In this document: positions 1 to 12,720 of the stretch, one piece after another
Layout: the number at the start of each line of letters is the position of its first letter
How positions within the stretch are numbered: the stretch's first letter is position 1
From: Lingula anatina
Taxonomy: Eukaryota > Brachiopoda > Lingulata > Lingulida > Lingulidae
Assembly (NCBI RefSeq): GCF_001039355.2
Contig: NW_019775429.1
Location: forward strand, 376,150-415,584
Direction: 5' to 3'
DNA: 39,435 nt
Notes under the pieces: generated by a model
Told to the model about the DNA's origin: nothing
What the model saw: only the letters and a program-made list of their open reading frames with translations
Database searches by the model: none
Translations under genes and position numbers: made by a program

Positions 1-193
1 ATTTATAATGTTATTTTTAAAATCTTCACAGATTATATCAGATAGATTCCTTTGATATCAATATAATTTGCAAATGTCTGCTGTGTTTGTTTACAAAATC
101 AATGAGATTAATAATTCATAATCAAATTAGATTATAAAAATTCTTCCAAAAATTAGCCTTTAATTTATAATCATGATAGATCTAATTACTCAC

Positions 194-995
194 ATATGGA
201 TTTTCTTCAATTTCCTGAAGAGCCTTGATTTCTCTGAAAGGTTGGCAAAATATAGAATTACATATTTATCAATGAGTTTACAGATTTTTACATCCAGGTT
301 TTCCCAGCCCTCATTTGGATGGCCATTAGCCTCAAAAGACGGTCTGTATTTTTAAAGACGACTGGACAGCTTACAAAATTTTTGGGGTTGGTTGGGCTTA
401 CTTGGGTTGGGCTCCCTTTAAATCCATGACTAAATTACATATTCACATTTTGGACTCCCTGCACCAAAAAGTCCTGGGGAAACCCCCAATTTGTATTAAT
501 AATTACTTTTTCAGTTAATAATTTTCAAATTATATATAACAAAAATGTCAGTAACTTCAGCAATTGAAGGGTCATGCTAAAAAACTGACAGTAGATGCTT
601 AGAAATTGTGCCACTCCATTTCTTCACCTGAGAGCTGTATTTGGGATTCCATCTTCCAACTTCTTGACTGACACTTTCTTCAAGGCTACAACTTCACCAC
701 TCTGAATAAACATATCAGGTTTTATTCAAAATAATCCACATGTAAGAATAAATTATCTCTTTTTTGCTGGCACACACAAAAAATATAAACACATTTTATA
801 ATAAGCAACTGGTGGTTATTCCATCTAAAGACAAGAAAATAATTGTTTCACAAATTAAAAACTGCAGCTTATGTTTTCTGCTTTTAAAATATCAGAATTA
901 TAATAAATTATAAATATTACCTCAGTGTGTTTAGCCTTGAAGACGATACCATGTGCTCCCTCTCCTATCCTGCCTAGAATGTTGTACTGCTCCAT
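194..995 (-). CDS. CDK20: CDK20 (cell-cycle-related kinase), N-terminal three coding exons, partial
   Basis: This is the 5' end of a Ser/Thr kinase of the CDK family. Coding exons on the minus strand are 921-995 (ATG at 995, 25 codons), 628-701 and 194-233, all with GT-AG borders and matching phases. They give 63 residues. The glycine loop GEGAHGIV is at residues 11-18, the ATP-binding lysine in VALKK is K33, and the alpha-C helix LREIKAL carries E51. The protein starts MEQYNILGRIGEGAHG and closely follows vertebrate CDK20/CCRK, which acts in ciliogenesis and as a CDK-activating kinase. The remaining exons (catalytic loop, T-loop, C-lobe) would lie left of position 1; 1-193 reads as intron. 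The segment 234-627 is also intron with nothing recognised. A TTACAG acceptor directly before the ATG suggests a spliced non-coding leader. Confidence 0.93.
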
Positions 996-2075
996 GCTGT
1001 AATATAGCTGCAGTCACACCCCTACTTACGCTTGGTTATAGACTGGACAATGGCTACTCAGACCTAGATATGTATATACCATATGATTACCAAATCCCAT
1101 CAAATACTAAATGTCTTCCGTGAGGTACAGAGTGGATGACTCAGTTACTTCTAATACAATCCAAATAACTTCCAATCCTGACTGTTAGAGAGCTGGGCTT
1201 CATTGCAGATAAAAATTCTCTGCTGGATTCAGATTCAGGATTTTTTTACATTTCAATACGGGATCCAAGATTCATTACCAGAAAGTTAAGAGCATAGACC
1301 TGTACTTGGCTTTATTTATGTTTGGAATCTAGGAAAACACTGACTCACTCTGTATACATGTATTCATTCAACATTCTCTGTCCAAATTATGTTGCCTGTT
1401 TTCATACATTATATATTCTGTGTTCGTATTTGCTCCAAGTCATTGTGCAGCCTGTCCTGAAATAAACAACGAATTAAGATAATCACACACGACCAGTTAA
1501 ATAATACAATATCTATTAATCATTTGGAAATAAATGTTTAACATTTGTATTCTTCTTACAACTAATTGCTTTTTTTTTTTGTTGTTGTTGTTGATTTTAC
1601 TAATTTCCAAAAACACAACTACACTAATATTTGTTTTCTGGTGGTCTAAAGAAGCATTACATGGCTTATTCTAAGCGGTTTTAGGTTCACAAACCGAGCA
1701 AGCCTTGAAGTTGAAGACGGCCCAAGGGCCAAGCGTGGCTTCGTTGAAGTAAAATAATTGACGCCGTGTGTTTCAAAATATACAAAACAGTAAGAACTTA
1801 TATACCAAGCAATATTTCTGAACTTTTCTTTAAAACGTGCTTACAAACATGCACCAACAAAAGGAGTTCCACGTGAAGAAAAATAATTTAATTTTGGGAA
1901 TTTTAAACCGCATGACACAGCCCGTATTTACCTTATTTCTTTACCATAACAGCGGAAGTTCTTAATGCAACTTGTACCTCCAAACAAGGAAGAGTTGTAG
2001 TATTCTCGCTTTCTACTAGAGGTCACCTGTAGCACTGCGCTTAGTTTCGCTTTCATCTCACTCCTTTGTACGATG
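996..2075 (-). promoter_or_regulatory. CDK20 5' region with a candidate non-coding leader exon
   Basis: No coding signal is seen here. An acceptor ends at 997, one base before the CDK20 ATG. A good donor (AAG followed by GTAAAT on the minus strand) leaves an exon edge at 1932, so a leader exon of about 100-140 nt at 1932 to about 2070 is plausible. An ETS-like GCGGAAGT lies at 1952-1959. The transcription start is not determined. Confidence 0.35.
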
Positions 2076-2521
2076 CTATTAAGAATTCTCGGTGAGAACT
2101 GAGTGTTTTAACTCGTAAAATACGTCGGCAACGTTTCAAAGGAGAGTCTTTTCTGAGAAACTGGGCCTTTTTTATCTTTGTAAGTTTTCTTAACTTTACA
2201 AATTGCAAAGAATGTAGGTCCCGTTTGAAGCACCCATTGCGTGGCCTGTCCCTGCACTTGAGTCAATACTTTATGCTATTTTTAATTAAATATGAGGACC
2301 CATAAACACCGGCAGCTCATAGAAAGATTTCTTTGAACCAATTAAGGGACCGTCATTGTTAATAAAATGATTGAGCTGTGCACGACCTGTCAAGCATTTA
2401 GTTTAAATGGTTATTGATGCTAAAATGTTATCTAGTAAAAATAATCTCTCAACACAATAGCGCAAAAATATACCAAGTTTAATTACAAACAGACACAAGT
2501 CTACTAACATCATTTCAACAG

Positions 2522-3957
2522 TTTATTTCCAAATTGATAAGTTTAAGTATTGCCTAAAACAGATATATTTATTGTCCAGCCTACTTAAAAATTAGAATTG
2601 ACAAGTATTACAATTAGAAGACATAGAAACAAACATGCCTGAATTCAGTCAGCAGCACCAGGTGTCACAGTCTATGTTTTAGACAGGTTCCAGGTATTCT
2701 TCATAACTGACTTATAAGGACTTCCTTTGTGATAAAAAATTGTACAGAACAGTAGATTTTTAAGACCTTGCCATACTAGTCTTGCCCCCCAAAAATGTAA
2801 TTCTCTGTTATTTCCTTGTATAAGTTAGACAAGAGGTAAACAGGTTTATCACGGAATCCATATACAGAGAACATGATACAGTCCCCAAGCCCATTAAAAA
2901 TGTCAGTAACACTTCGTGAGTATTACAGGCAAAAAGTACATTTTCTATTCAAACAGTCTTAGATAGCACACTGGAAGCTGACATCTGCCATCTTAGTTAT
3001 ATTGTGACAATAGAGATAATTTTCATCTTTCCCCTGTTCCACCTGAACTGACAGTGTTACATCTTAAACACACATACACTGATCTTGTTAAATTTAAAAA
3101 CAATATTTATAAGAATTTTCTCTACAACCAGTGTTTTGCAGCTTTGTTAAATGTCAAGTTATAGTTATCTTTAAGCCACTTTATTTCAGCGGAAGTTCAA
3201 ATTCACAGTGCCACTGCACACTTTTTGCTGAATAAACATACATTTCTGTTAACTTCAAACAAAGAGTTTACACAGTCATATGTTCCTTCAACCTTAAAAT
3301 TGAGGTCAAAGTTTCACTATATTTTGCAAAAATGTCCCCAAAATAATTCCAATACTACCGGTAAGTACATTTCAGAACATCAATTTTGTCAAATATAATC
3401 TTCTCCATGATTCCACCTGAGAGAATCAATGTCATCATTACACTGCATGTTTTTATCACAATGATAAAATGTCCTGGAGGTAATTCTTAACTTCCTCACT
3501 TAACACCAGGGGTTGCGTCTGATCTACCAGCTACTTCAACTCACTACTGTCATAAGTCAGACATTCAAGCAGGTCTTTACTGCTTTCCATTCAGCTTAAG
3601 AGGACCCGAGATGTGTAGCCACTTTCTGAGTGAGTACCACCAGCTGGGTTAAGAACACCAGTGGCATTACACCACACAGCATGATCTGAGAGAACTGGGA
3701 CTCTTCACTGTCACTGTCACTACTATGGTCCCTGCCAGACACAGATCTGAACACTTTGGTTGATTGTCCTCTGTTCATTCTATCCAGAAATAACAACTGT
3801 GACAGCCATTTCTGTCTTTTCAAAAGTCTCCTTAAAATATTTCCGAAATGCCTCCATAAAAAACCTGAGGAATATCCATGAATGCTCTCAGCTGTCTGAC
3901 CTGCCTGAAACGTTCTCTTCCAATAATTCTTTCTCAAATATAAAGAAAAACCCTGTG
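2522..3957 (-). other. Putative 3' UTR of PUS7
   Basis: This stretch follows the PUS7 stop codon on the minus strand and holds no convincing ORF of its own. AATAAA signals (read on the minus strand) occur at 2568-2573, with AAATAAAC at about 2521-2528, so the transcript probably ends near 2500. A 146-codon minus-strand ORF crossing 3596-4036 starts inside the last PUS7 exon in the wrong frame and is not a gene. Between about 2070 and 2520 nothing is recognised. Confidence 0.4.
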
Positions 3958-6900
3958 TTATCTGTTGAGACTGATCTGAAAGGACTGGGACGTCTCCATC
4001 TTCAGGGCCTCCCTGACAACCATGGTTGCATAGCAACCCTTAGGAAGACTAAACTCCACTTTGATTGCCTTCAACTTCCCCTCTGTAAACAAAACAAAGT
4101 GAATTTAGTCCAACGACTAACTTATACCTCAAATAATAATAATACTTTTGCCACATGCTTCTTGTACACAAAATGTTTACTTTTTTTTCATGTTGAAAAT
4201 TCAGTAATTTTAGCACCTGTTTTAAATGACCAAACAATATGCATAACTTCTCTCAATTTAACATTTTCTAAATATCAACAATTTGTCTGTGTCAATGAAA
4301 AAACTGAAATGAAGATATCATATCAATTCATGAATTTCATATTGTTAGATTCTAAAAACTCATCGCATATACAACTAACCCTCAGATTGTGTGGGTAGCT
4401 CCACATTATTAAGTCTATCGCGGTCTGTGAGCACCAGGGGAATTGTGTTGTCGTCATAGCGATGGATGCTCCATTTGACCCCCTCTGGGCGTACTAACAT
4501 CTTCCTGTAACTACCAGATACAGAGAATGATCTGAAACATGAAAATAAAGTAACCATCAGTTAACTGTTTACATATATTACAATAATGATGCATCTTACA
4601 AATATCAGAGTTAAAGAGAAAAGAAACTTGCATTCTTGCACGTAAGCAAAACAGTCAAAACTTGTCTACATCTTTTGATATCAAAATGTTATCTAACTCC
4701 AGGGATGAAAATATAATTCATGAATGACGTACTTTAAACTCTGTTTGAAGGTGTCTGCATCAATTCCGTCTTTCTTGAGCAGGTCACTTATCCATTGTTT
4801 CACTGGAAATACATGATTAATTATATTATTCTATTCCATAACCACATTTCATTTTATTTTGGCACATACTCCTTAGTAACAAAACCAAATGCTGTTAAGC
4901 CACTCTAACATATTAAATAACTTACTGAAATCAAATAATATTTTTGACTTCTGTGATTGTTGTGAGAGTAGCAAAAACTGACATCTTTACAGATTGAACT
5001 TTATTGTATTAGAGATACAACTTCCTTTTCTTAGAGAAATTAGAGCAACCCACACCTTCATTTTCAGGGTAAGTAACACCATATCCAGGTAACGGTATGA
5101 CAACATCATAAATTGTATAGTTGGCTGCGGTCTCCTCTGTGAGAACTGTTACACTGGGTTGACTGGCAGTGTCCCCTGCAGAAACAGAAAGTCAAGAGTA
5201 GCAATTTTATAATAATATATTATAATATCTAATTTGTCTTTGACATGGTCAAACAAATAAAATAATTTCTTTTGACATCAATCTTTAATGGTAAAATTTA
5301 TGATAAATAAGCATTTTTTGTCATAAATCATTTAACCTTATGGAACTGAAATATTAGTTTGGAACTAACTTGGAGCAGCAGAATCATCAGGAAAAAAGTT
5401 TGTTACTTTTATATAACAGAAAAAATACACACCAAATGGTTGACTTATATATAGCACAAAGTCAGAGTGAACCAAGACAAATAATAATAATAATATTCAG
5501 CAAACTGCTTTTCAAGCATTATAAGTCAATAATTACCTTTTTATATGAACAGTTTTCAAAGCTACTGCACAGCAATTACCTGACTTCTGAGATTGCTCTT
5601 TTACAGCATCCAAATCATCCACATCGCAGTCAGCGCCATCTACAGTATCGCTATCCAGGACCAGGTCGCCTGCCATTGGCTTCATTCCAAACTGTCGTAT
5701 CCGTCTGGACACTATCTGATTCCATATATAACTTTGATAGCTGTGCATGTACAGGGTTCTACTGTTCTTGGGAATCTGATTTAAGAAAAAAAAAATTAAA
5801 GATTATATAAACATTAACAGGCCTCTTCCTTCTTCAACCTGAGCATTTTGCATAAAAAATTAGAGAAAAATCAAATACCATCCCCACCTCCACCCCCATG
5901 TTACCCACCATTTGTATGGCTGCCTTGAAGTTTTTCCCCTGATGTTTCTTCAGTCCAGTCATCACATACTGCTCCACACAGTTAAACCTGCCGATGACTG
6001 CCAGGGCCTGACCAGCGTCCCTCGTCTCTGACCACTTCTGTCTGCACTGCTCCGGTTTGTCCCAGCCTTAAGAATTAAAAAAAAAAGCATTCATTAATAT
6101 ATAAGATATAAAATATCCCAGCCTTAAGTGTTATAAAAAATAAACATTCATTAATATATAAGATGTCCCAGCCTTAAGTGTTTAAAAAAAAACAAATTCA
6201 TTAATATGTAATTTATAAAATGGCCCAATCTTAAGTGTAATTAAAACAAACAAATTAATTAACATGTAAGATATAAAATGTCCCCACTTGGGGTGTTACA
6301 TAAACAAACAGATTCATGGACATATAAGATATCAAATGAAATTCAAAACTTTCCAATAAGACCTGTATCAAAAGGGTGTGAGGCTTTAATCGCAAATGCA
6401 ACAGAACTGTGACAACAAGATGAAAATGTCATTGGTCAGATACCATTTTACATAATTTTTAGTTTAAAATCTTTAAATGATTTTTAAAATAAAATGTATC
6501 CTTTTAAGATCTGATTTCTGTTGAATCACAGCTTGAAAACAAAACAAATTCAGATCAACAAAAGACCAAAGTTCTCATACTACTAAAAGTCACATGTAAA
6601 TTTTAAAAACTTGATCACAACAATAATATCTGCATTGGTGATTCAATTGTGCTGCACAAAGTACATAACTTAGCAAAACACAATTTTTGAAAACTGAAAA
6701 ATAGTGTTACAGTACTTCTCTCCCCAGGTTTATGTCTTGGCTTCATAATCAGCTCCAAAGCCTCTTTATAATCACAGTGCAACAGAGCTCTGAAATAAAC
6801 ACGACAACACAGTCATGTGAATTGTTTTACATCATAATATGTTCCAATATTTCACCCCACCCCTACCCTTAGTGTGGGTGCTACACCATAACATTACAGT

Positions 6901-9900
6901 TAACAAAATGCACGATTTTGTCTTCAATCAAACATTTCTGCAATGGATGACTAATAGAACATTAGACAAATTCAGACTTAAAATACATTGTATTAAATCT
7001 TCCAAACAAGATGATATCTAACCTTCCTATGTGGTGTGTGGGTACAATTGTTGTACCAAACCTCTGCATTCCAAAGTAGTTAATCAGTCCTGTCTCCCGT
7101 ACCGCCGTCCACCCAGCATTGATCTGGTCATCTGTGCCTAGTACATCCCTGGAACAGCCACAAAGAACATATTACATCACAAATCTATGATAAAGTTAGT
7201 TTACTAGACATGTCAGCCATGTCCTGTTAAAGAACCCTAACAGTTCTAACAATTTGACACAATTTTACATTAACAACAGGTTGATATAATTTTGGTTTAG
7301 ACTTTGGTGCAGTGAAATCTCAAAGAGATAATCTGATGTTAAACCATGGGTTCCCCTGGTCCTTATACTTGTGTATGATATCTGATATATCATTATTTAA
7401 TTAGAATGAAAAAACTTAATGACCATAAATTAAACAACTAGAATAGCCGTGGCCAGCTAAACCCAAAAGAGTTTCTGCCTTCTAAATACCATAAACTAGT
7501 ACCATTTTACCTACATACCTAAACTTAGAAGAAAATAATTTCCTTTGTTTAATAATTACATTTTATTTTTTGGCTAGTGTGGGGAGTCACCCAGCACAAT
7601 CCTGTTAAATGACTTATCAACACCACTTGTATATACTGGGTAACGTGGACTTGACACAAGTATTCAAGGTGGCAGGCAACCATAAAATTTTACATAATTT
7701 TTTCAAAATTACCACTTCTATATTAATATTATGCAGCAGACCTTTCTCACCTCAATACAATAGTGAAATGGTTTCCTTTCAGTTGCCCTAGGGTTACAGG
7801 GTGATCCACATATCTGTACAACAAAATACTAATATGTAGTATTATAACAAAATTGGACATTTAAAAGTTCAAGATCCAGGGAATTAATATAGTTCAAAAT
7901 CCAAATGCCATATATATATATACCATATTTTGACTGATTATCTAGGAGTTTAACATCAAGGTAATATGACCATTTTAATAAATTGAATCCATTCATAATG
8001 CAGGATTTAACTAATACAATATATTGCTTACAACACAGTTTATTTAATCCAACAGAAATGTTATTCTTTACAATTGTTATCATTTCAAAATTTGGAATAA
8101 GTTATTTTTTAAAAATAATAGATATCATACCTAAAGTTTCCCATGGCCAAAGTATCAGTATGCTGATTGAGTTCTTGGATCCTTTTTGCATCAACTCTGA
8201 AAGAAAAGTTACCCCCACCTTTCATGATCAAAGTATCAAAGAAATATTTGCTATCATATCTTTCTGTAAGAAACTGTTTCTGTTACAGTAATTAGTTTAT
8301 CTTACAAGAAGCAGGATACATAATAATTAGTAATGTCTTACTTGAAGCAGGATATATACTGTGTGGTCACTGCTCTCTTGTCTTTGGTCCCAGCATAGCA
8401 AAACATGTTGGGCTTGATCCTAAAAATACCAAATATTAAAAATTAAAAAAATATATATATTTAAAATATGAAAAAATCATCTTTACCATCCTGTGAGGTG
8501 TGTGTACTTGTGTCTGACATATTTTTGATGTTTTCTTATGGGAAGTAAAATGACAGACAGACAGCTGAATCACATTTTTGTAAGGAAAATGTAGTAGGCC
8601 TACAGATAGGGCGAGTCTCTTTAACAGCAGCGAATGCATTTCATACTTGTCACATAATATATATATATATATATATATATATTAGCAGGGGCGGATTGAG
8701 GCTGTCTTCTGGGTCTTCAGGGAGACAGATTTTCAAGTTTACATTGACGGGTGTCTAATTTTTTTTTCTGTCGAAAGACGATCAAAAAATGAGTTATGGA
8801 TCAACAAAGATAATTAGGAAGGCTCTCAGAAAATATCTCTGAATCTGCCCCTGTTCAGATAAAGTTTATATGGAAAAAACCCTTAAAACATCCTACCTGA
8901 GAAATCTGGATATTTGACTAATGGCCTGCATGGTATCCTTGTTCTCCTTGTACAGTACAAACTTCAGGTGTTTTCCTCGGCTCTGAGGCCATACCTGTGA
9001 GGATCGACTCTCCCCTAGGAAATAACATGTGATGGTCATATATCCCAGAATTCCATGTCAAGTTTTATAACTCTGGTGACTAAACAGTAGGGGGAACATT
9101 TGAAATTATTATTACAAGGTTTTATTTTTAAATTATCAGCCTATTCTACTACTGCCTCCACTTGTTTTAGTTATTAGGTTTGGGAAACAGAAACATAACT
9201 AAAATATTGTGTTGGATCTTTATTTGTAAAGGGATTTGAGTTTATAAAGTTAAAACTATTCACTACACCAGACAGAGAGTAGCCAGGATTTGTAAACTAA
9301 GCTCCAGTACAGTCAGCTAACAGCCCAGTGAGGACCATCTAGAGTGAATTCAGAGCTCTCATAGATAAACCTTTACCTTAAGAAACTTCTCTAATATAAA
9401 AACCAGACTTGATTAAAATTCATCACAAAATTGGACAGTGCTTTTTACCTCTACCATGGCTATCAACCTCTGTATTTGGTAATGACTTATCACAATGTGA
9501 AGCAAACTTTTTATATTTAGTTATTCACCCGAAAGAAACAAAAGTCAAAAAAGATTGTTACACCTTAACCAACTTTCTCACTTATTTGTTTAATAAATAT
9601 CTTTCACAAGCCGAGTGGCCAGCTATAGTACTACCTTTTTTGAAAGAGACCTCAATGACACTTGCTCCTATCTCACTTTTCACAGTTCTGCCATCTAAGT
9701 TAGGATACTTCTTCTTCAAGGTTTTGTACATCTGGGTTCTCATTTCTTTATCTTCCTGGACCTGACACGGAATTCATTTTGAAGAAATTTGTTCACATAT
9801 TTTATACAGACATAACTAGTCCTGTCCAATTTTAAAACTGTTTTTTAAAGATCATTAAAATCTTCAGATTAAGAATTTTCTCTCTCTTTTTTTCTTTGTA

Positions 9901-11218
9901 GAGTGAAAATGATAGGTTTATACTACAATGACTTGAATATCAGTTTTATGTCATACACCAATAACCTGCTCACACACAAATGCATGCACGCACGCACACA
10001 CACAATAAACTGTTACAAGTTTTTTCTCACTGGCAGTGTCAGAGTGGCAGCCTTGTCTTCTCTTGTCACAAACTCCTCAAGTTTAGCAATGTCTTCTGCA
10101 GAGAAGAATGGGCATAGGTCTAATCCTGGATCTGGACACTGGGACAAAAAAGAGGAAGAAAGCAATAAGTTCAAATTCAATCACTTCAAAAAGTCCTAGA
10201 ACATAAACACAACTATCTAGACAACCCTTTTTTTATTAATTATTAGTGTCAAATATATCATAAATTATTGTAAAAAAAAAACACAAAAATGTGTAACTGA
10301 TACCAAATTGAATATAACTCATTCCAAGTAATCAAACAAATAAAGAAAAATGTATACAAAATAGCTTCCAAGACCCATTAGCTTAAGTAGTAGTATGGTA
10401 GGTCAATCATTCAGTTCTCTATGGCAATAAGTAAGCTGTACCATGTTAAAATCATCCACTTGATTTGGACAGAGAAAAGTTATCATGGTTCCATGTAGAG
10501 ATGTACCTACAGTACATCTGACCATAAAATCTAATATATATATTTTTTTAATCTCACCTCTTCCTTCTCCAGTGGCAGAGACAGATCTGTCAGGTGCACT
10601 ACATTACCATCTGTGTCTATTTCATGGACTATGAAATCTGAAAACCTGAAGGAGAGAGGTGATTAAACAGCTGTAGATCAGCACACTGGGGCCCTGTCTG
10701 TTACCACACTCTGGTGAAAGATGTGGAATTAGGAAATTAATACCAGTCTGGAATACCAATAAAAGCTGCTTTTCTTCTAAATAGTAAATTGAAATACGTA
10801 GAATTGAAAACTATAAGAAATGAAATTACTGAAATATGTAGATGTACAGATTTTGATATGAAGATATCCAGGCACAGCCATTTACATCCTTTCTGGATCC
10901 AATGGAATACACACATAATTTCAAAAACATAAAGACTATGGAGGAGAAACAATTACTGGTATTTAAAGTATTTTTTAAAAAACACCATGTACTACACCTC
11001 TGTTTCAGTACCCCAGTGAACCCCTGATGTGAACTGAGGTACTCAGTAATTCCACAATCTTTCTCAGTGAGGAGACTTCCATCTTCACTCCCTGTGATTT
11101 CTTTTTCTTTAACCACAACAGGATCTGTTCCTTCTTCTAATTTCTGTTTCTTGGCTAATGGCTCCAGATTGTCCTCCTGTACCTGGGATTCAGCTGTATG
11201 TTGGGGAATATCTGCCAT
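3958..11218 (-). CDS. PUS7: PUS7, TruD-family tRNA/mRNA pseudouridine synthase, 16 coding exons
   Basis: The enzyme isomerises uridine to pseudouridine in tRNA, mRNA and other RNAs, mainly in the nucleus. Coding exons (minus strand, in order) are 10998-11218, 10558-10645, 10031-10138, 9635-9761, 8897-9014, 8342-8419, 8131-8196, 7751-7813, 7023-7148, 6716-6789, 5909-6066, 5580-5775, 5056-5175, 4733-4802, 4380-4531 and 3958-4082. All phases match and give 629 residues plus TAA; human PUS7 has 661. Family motifs are [13 protein letters not shown] near residues 62-74, the catalytic-Asp motif GTKDKRA at 231-237 (D234), NYFGMQRFG at 313-321, [10 protein letters not shown] at about 419-428, and a C-terminal [11 protein letters not shown]. 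The N-terminus is acidic and short. The sixth exon carries the catalytic residue. Introns hold a tandem repeat, a hAT-like MITE and an (AT)n run. A TTTCAG acceptor 46 bases before the ATG (exon edge 11264) suggests an upstream leader exon. Confidence 0.95.
6061..6340. repeat. Intronic tandem repeat (about 50-58 bp period) derived from the PUS7 exon 11 acceptor
   Basis: The motif cccagccttaag recurs at 6061, 6117 and 6167, with a decayed copy at 6223 (cccaatcttaag) and a weaker one near 6281. Between the copies are the recurring blocks cattcattaatatataag and poly-A. The first copy is the real exon 11 acceptor and its first exon bases. The later copies lie in the intron and repeat a TTAAG/GCTGGG acceptor on the minus strand. 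Confidence 0.8.
8654..8682. repeat. (AT)n microsatellite
   Basis: An uninterrupted run of TA dinucleotides in PUS7 intron 5, directly next to the left end of the hAT-like MITE. Confidence 0.9.
8686..8853. mobile_element. hAT-like MITE in PUS7 intron 5
   Basis: A 168-bp non-coding element. It begins CAGGGGCGGATTGAG and ends CTGAATCTGCCCCTG. The reverse complement of the right end, CAGGGGCAGATTCAG, matches the left end at 13 of 15 positions. CAGGGGCGGAT-type termini are typical of hAT non-autonomous elements. An 8-bp target duplication is not evident (the left flank is in the AT run), so the family call rests on the termini. The right end lies 43 bp from exon 5. Confidence 0.6.
9971..10005. 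repeat. CA-rich simple repeat
   Basis: CACACAC, GCACGCACG and CACACACA runs in PUS7 intron 3, ending about 26 bp from the end of exon 3. No function is inferred. Confidence 0.6.
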
Positions 11219-11493
11219 GTTCCAAATATCACTGGCACATTCAGTCTATCATCTCTATCCTAAGCTGAAAGATACACACAGAATAACTGAGAAACTTTAA
11301 GATGCAATGTTGTCTATATATCAACTAAATGAAAACAAAAAGAGGCTCAAGTTAAACAATACAATGATGGTTGTTTTACATTTAAGATTTCAGTACGGTA
11401 AATTGCAGAGTATACTTGCAAGAATTAGCAAATGGAATCGATCACATTTGACTTGGACAGAGTCCAAAATTTGACACTTCTTGTCTGGAGTAT

Positions 11494-11507
11494 CCCCCCC
11501 CCCCCCC
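11494..11507. repeat. Poly-C run (14 bases)
   Basis: Fourteen consecutive C on the plus strand, upstream of PUS7. The length may vary or be miscalled in sequencing. Confidence 0.9.
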
Positions 11508-11865
11508 GCTCATATAACTCACCATATAACAATCATATAACCCCCACCGTATTAATTTATATATGCATTAATTTAAGTATTGAGGATGAGAAATATATAT
11601 GCTACACAAACATACCATTTACTAATTTTAAGACGTTTTTTAAGAGAACTTTATTAGAGCCGATCGTTTTCCTCGGGTTGACAACGTACAGCTACTGTAG
11701 ATGGGTCACCGCAGCTAGATCTGTTGTAACTTCTTGGGTTGACTAGGGGAAATTAATTTGCTGTAATCGCATTTGTCAAAGAACTCAAAGGTTTACTTAA
11801 AAAAGATTTTAAAAAATAAGTAAATGAAGTCTATGCTTTCTTGCCTTCAAAATCGTGCCACATAC

Positions 11866-11990
11866 CATTACACTGAGAGGAAACACTCATCAACAAGAGA
11901 ATCATCAACACGTAAACGTAACAGCAACACGCGTGTTTTCATGGAAGGAAATTGTACCGGAAGTGACGTTGTGTGCCGTGACCTACTTAA
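11866..11990 (-). promoter_or_regulatory. Candidate PUS7 promoter and leader exon with ETS/CRE-like site
   Basis: ACCGGAAGTGACGT at 11956-11969 (plus strand) joins an ETS/GABP-type core (CCGGAAGTG) to a CRE half site (TGACGT), a common pattern in TATA-less housekeeping promoters. On the minus strand a donor (AATG followed by GTATG) leaves an exon edge at 11866, and an acceptor is present at 11264, so a spliced leader is plausible. The rest of 11219-12163 shows no coding signal. The site could also serve transcription in the other direction. Confidence 0.35.
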
Positions 11991-12163
11991 TTTCACTTTG
12001 AAATAGAGACAAGCCAAATGTCATAAGCCGGCAACAGTTTCCCCTATTAAAGTATACTTCAGGTTTAATAAATTTTTGCTAAAATCGACAGATATTCTCA
12101 AAAATTGCCCATATTTTCTAAAGTCTGAGTTATCTACTTTCTTTGACACTCACTTTCTCAGAT

Positions 12164-12290
12164 GTCAGGATGGCCGAGCGGTCTAAGGCGCCAGACTCAA
12201 GGTTGTACATGGGCTACCTTGCCTTCTGTCAGAAGGTACGAGTGTTCTGGTCCACGAATGTGGGCGTGGGTTCGAATCCCACTTCTGACA
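12164..12290 (+). tRNA. tRNA-Leu(CAA) with intron
   Basis: The acceptor stem GTCAGGA pairs with TTCTGAC. The A box is TGGCCGAGCGG and the B box is GGTTCGAATCC. The anticodon stem CCAGA/TCTGG closes the loop CTCAAGT, giving anticodon CAA. A 43-nt intron (12202-12244) interrupts the gene after position 37, the standard place for intron-bearing nuclear tRNA-Leu(CAA). The 5' exon is 12164-12201 and the 3' exon is 12245-12289, followed by the discriminator base A at 12290. A variable arm is present, as expected for leucine tRNA. A Pol III terminator TTTTT follows at 12296-12300. The gene lies between PUS7 and the TRIM array. It looks intact. Confidence 0.95.
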
Positions 12291-12399
12291 CACTCTTTTT
12301 CCTTTTTCTTCACCTTTTATATTTTGCTTAAGGCTTGTTTTGTCAAGTGGTATAAAACTCGGCGTTTTATATTTGTAGGAAAGGTTTTAAAAGATTCAC

Positions 12400-12720
12400 A
12401 GAGAAAGCTATTGGTTTGGTACATTAAAGTGGGAAATTAAAAATTTACGTCAGGAAACAACTTTAGTTCGTTGTTTTGATGCCCAAAATTACTGACATCT
12501 CCATCCCAACAAAAAACTAAGGTGGAAATAAAAGTAATATAAATAGATATATAAATAAACCGCCTGACCGACAACTGTAGTATCAAATTATTGAGAACTG
12601 ATCTCTCAGCAACATACCATAGATGAGGGCAGAAGGCCAAAATTTTCAGATTTAGAGTCCCCTTTATACACAGGCCATTGTGGCATGAGACGATGGACAC
12701 ATGACTCAGTAGTAGTAAAT
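12400..12720 (-). repeat. Relic of a TRIM-unit upstream flank at the left edge of the array
   Basis: The stretch attggtttggtacat, followed by aagtggg, attaaaaatt and a shared ctgacat/cccaac block, resembles 30580-30720 (and 38410-38540), which lie upstream of the C and D leader modules. No gene follows it in the expected place. It therefore reads as the leftover upstream flank of a lost unit. Similarity is moderate and by eye. Confidence 0.4.

Noticed and set aside
3596-4036. 146-codon minus-strand ORF
   Set aside because: It starts inside PUS7 exon 16 in another frame and runs through the 3' UTR.
10826-10997. Continuation of the first PUS7 exon into the following DNA
   Set aside because: After the donor at 10998 the frame reads intron. 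Exon 2 at 10558-10645 restores the PUS7 sequence.
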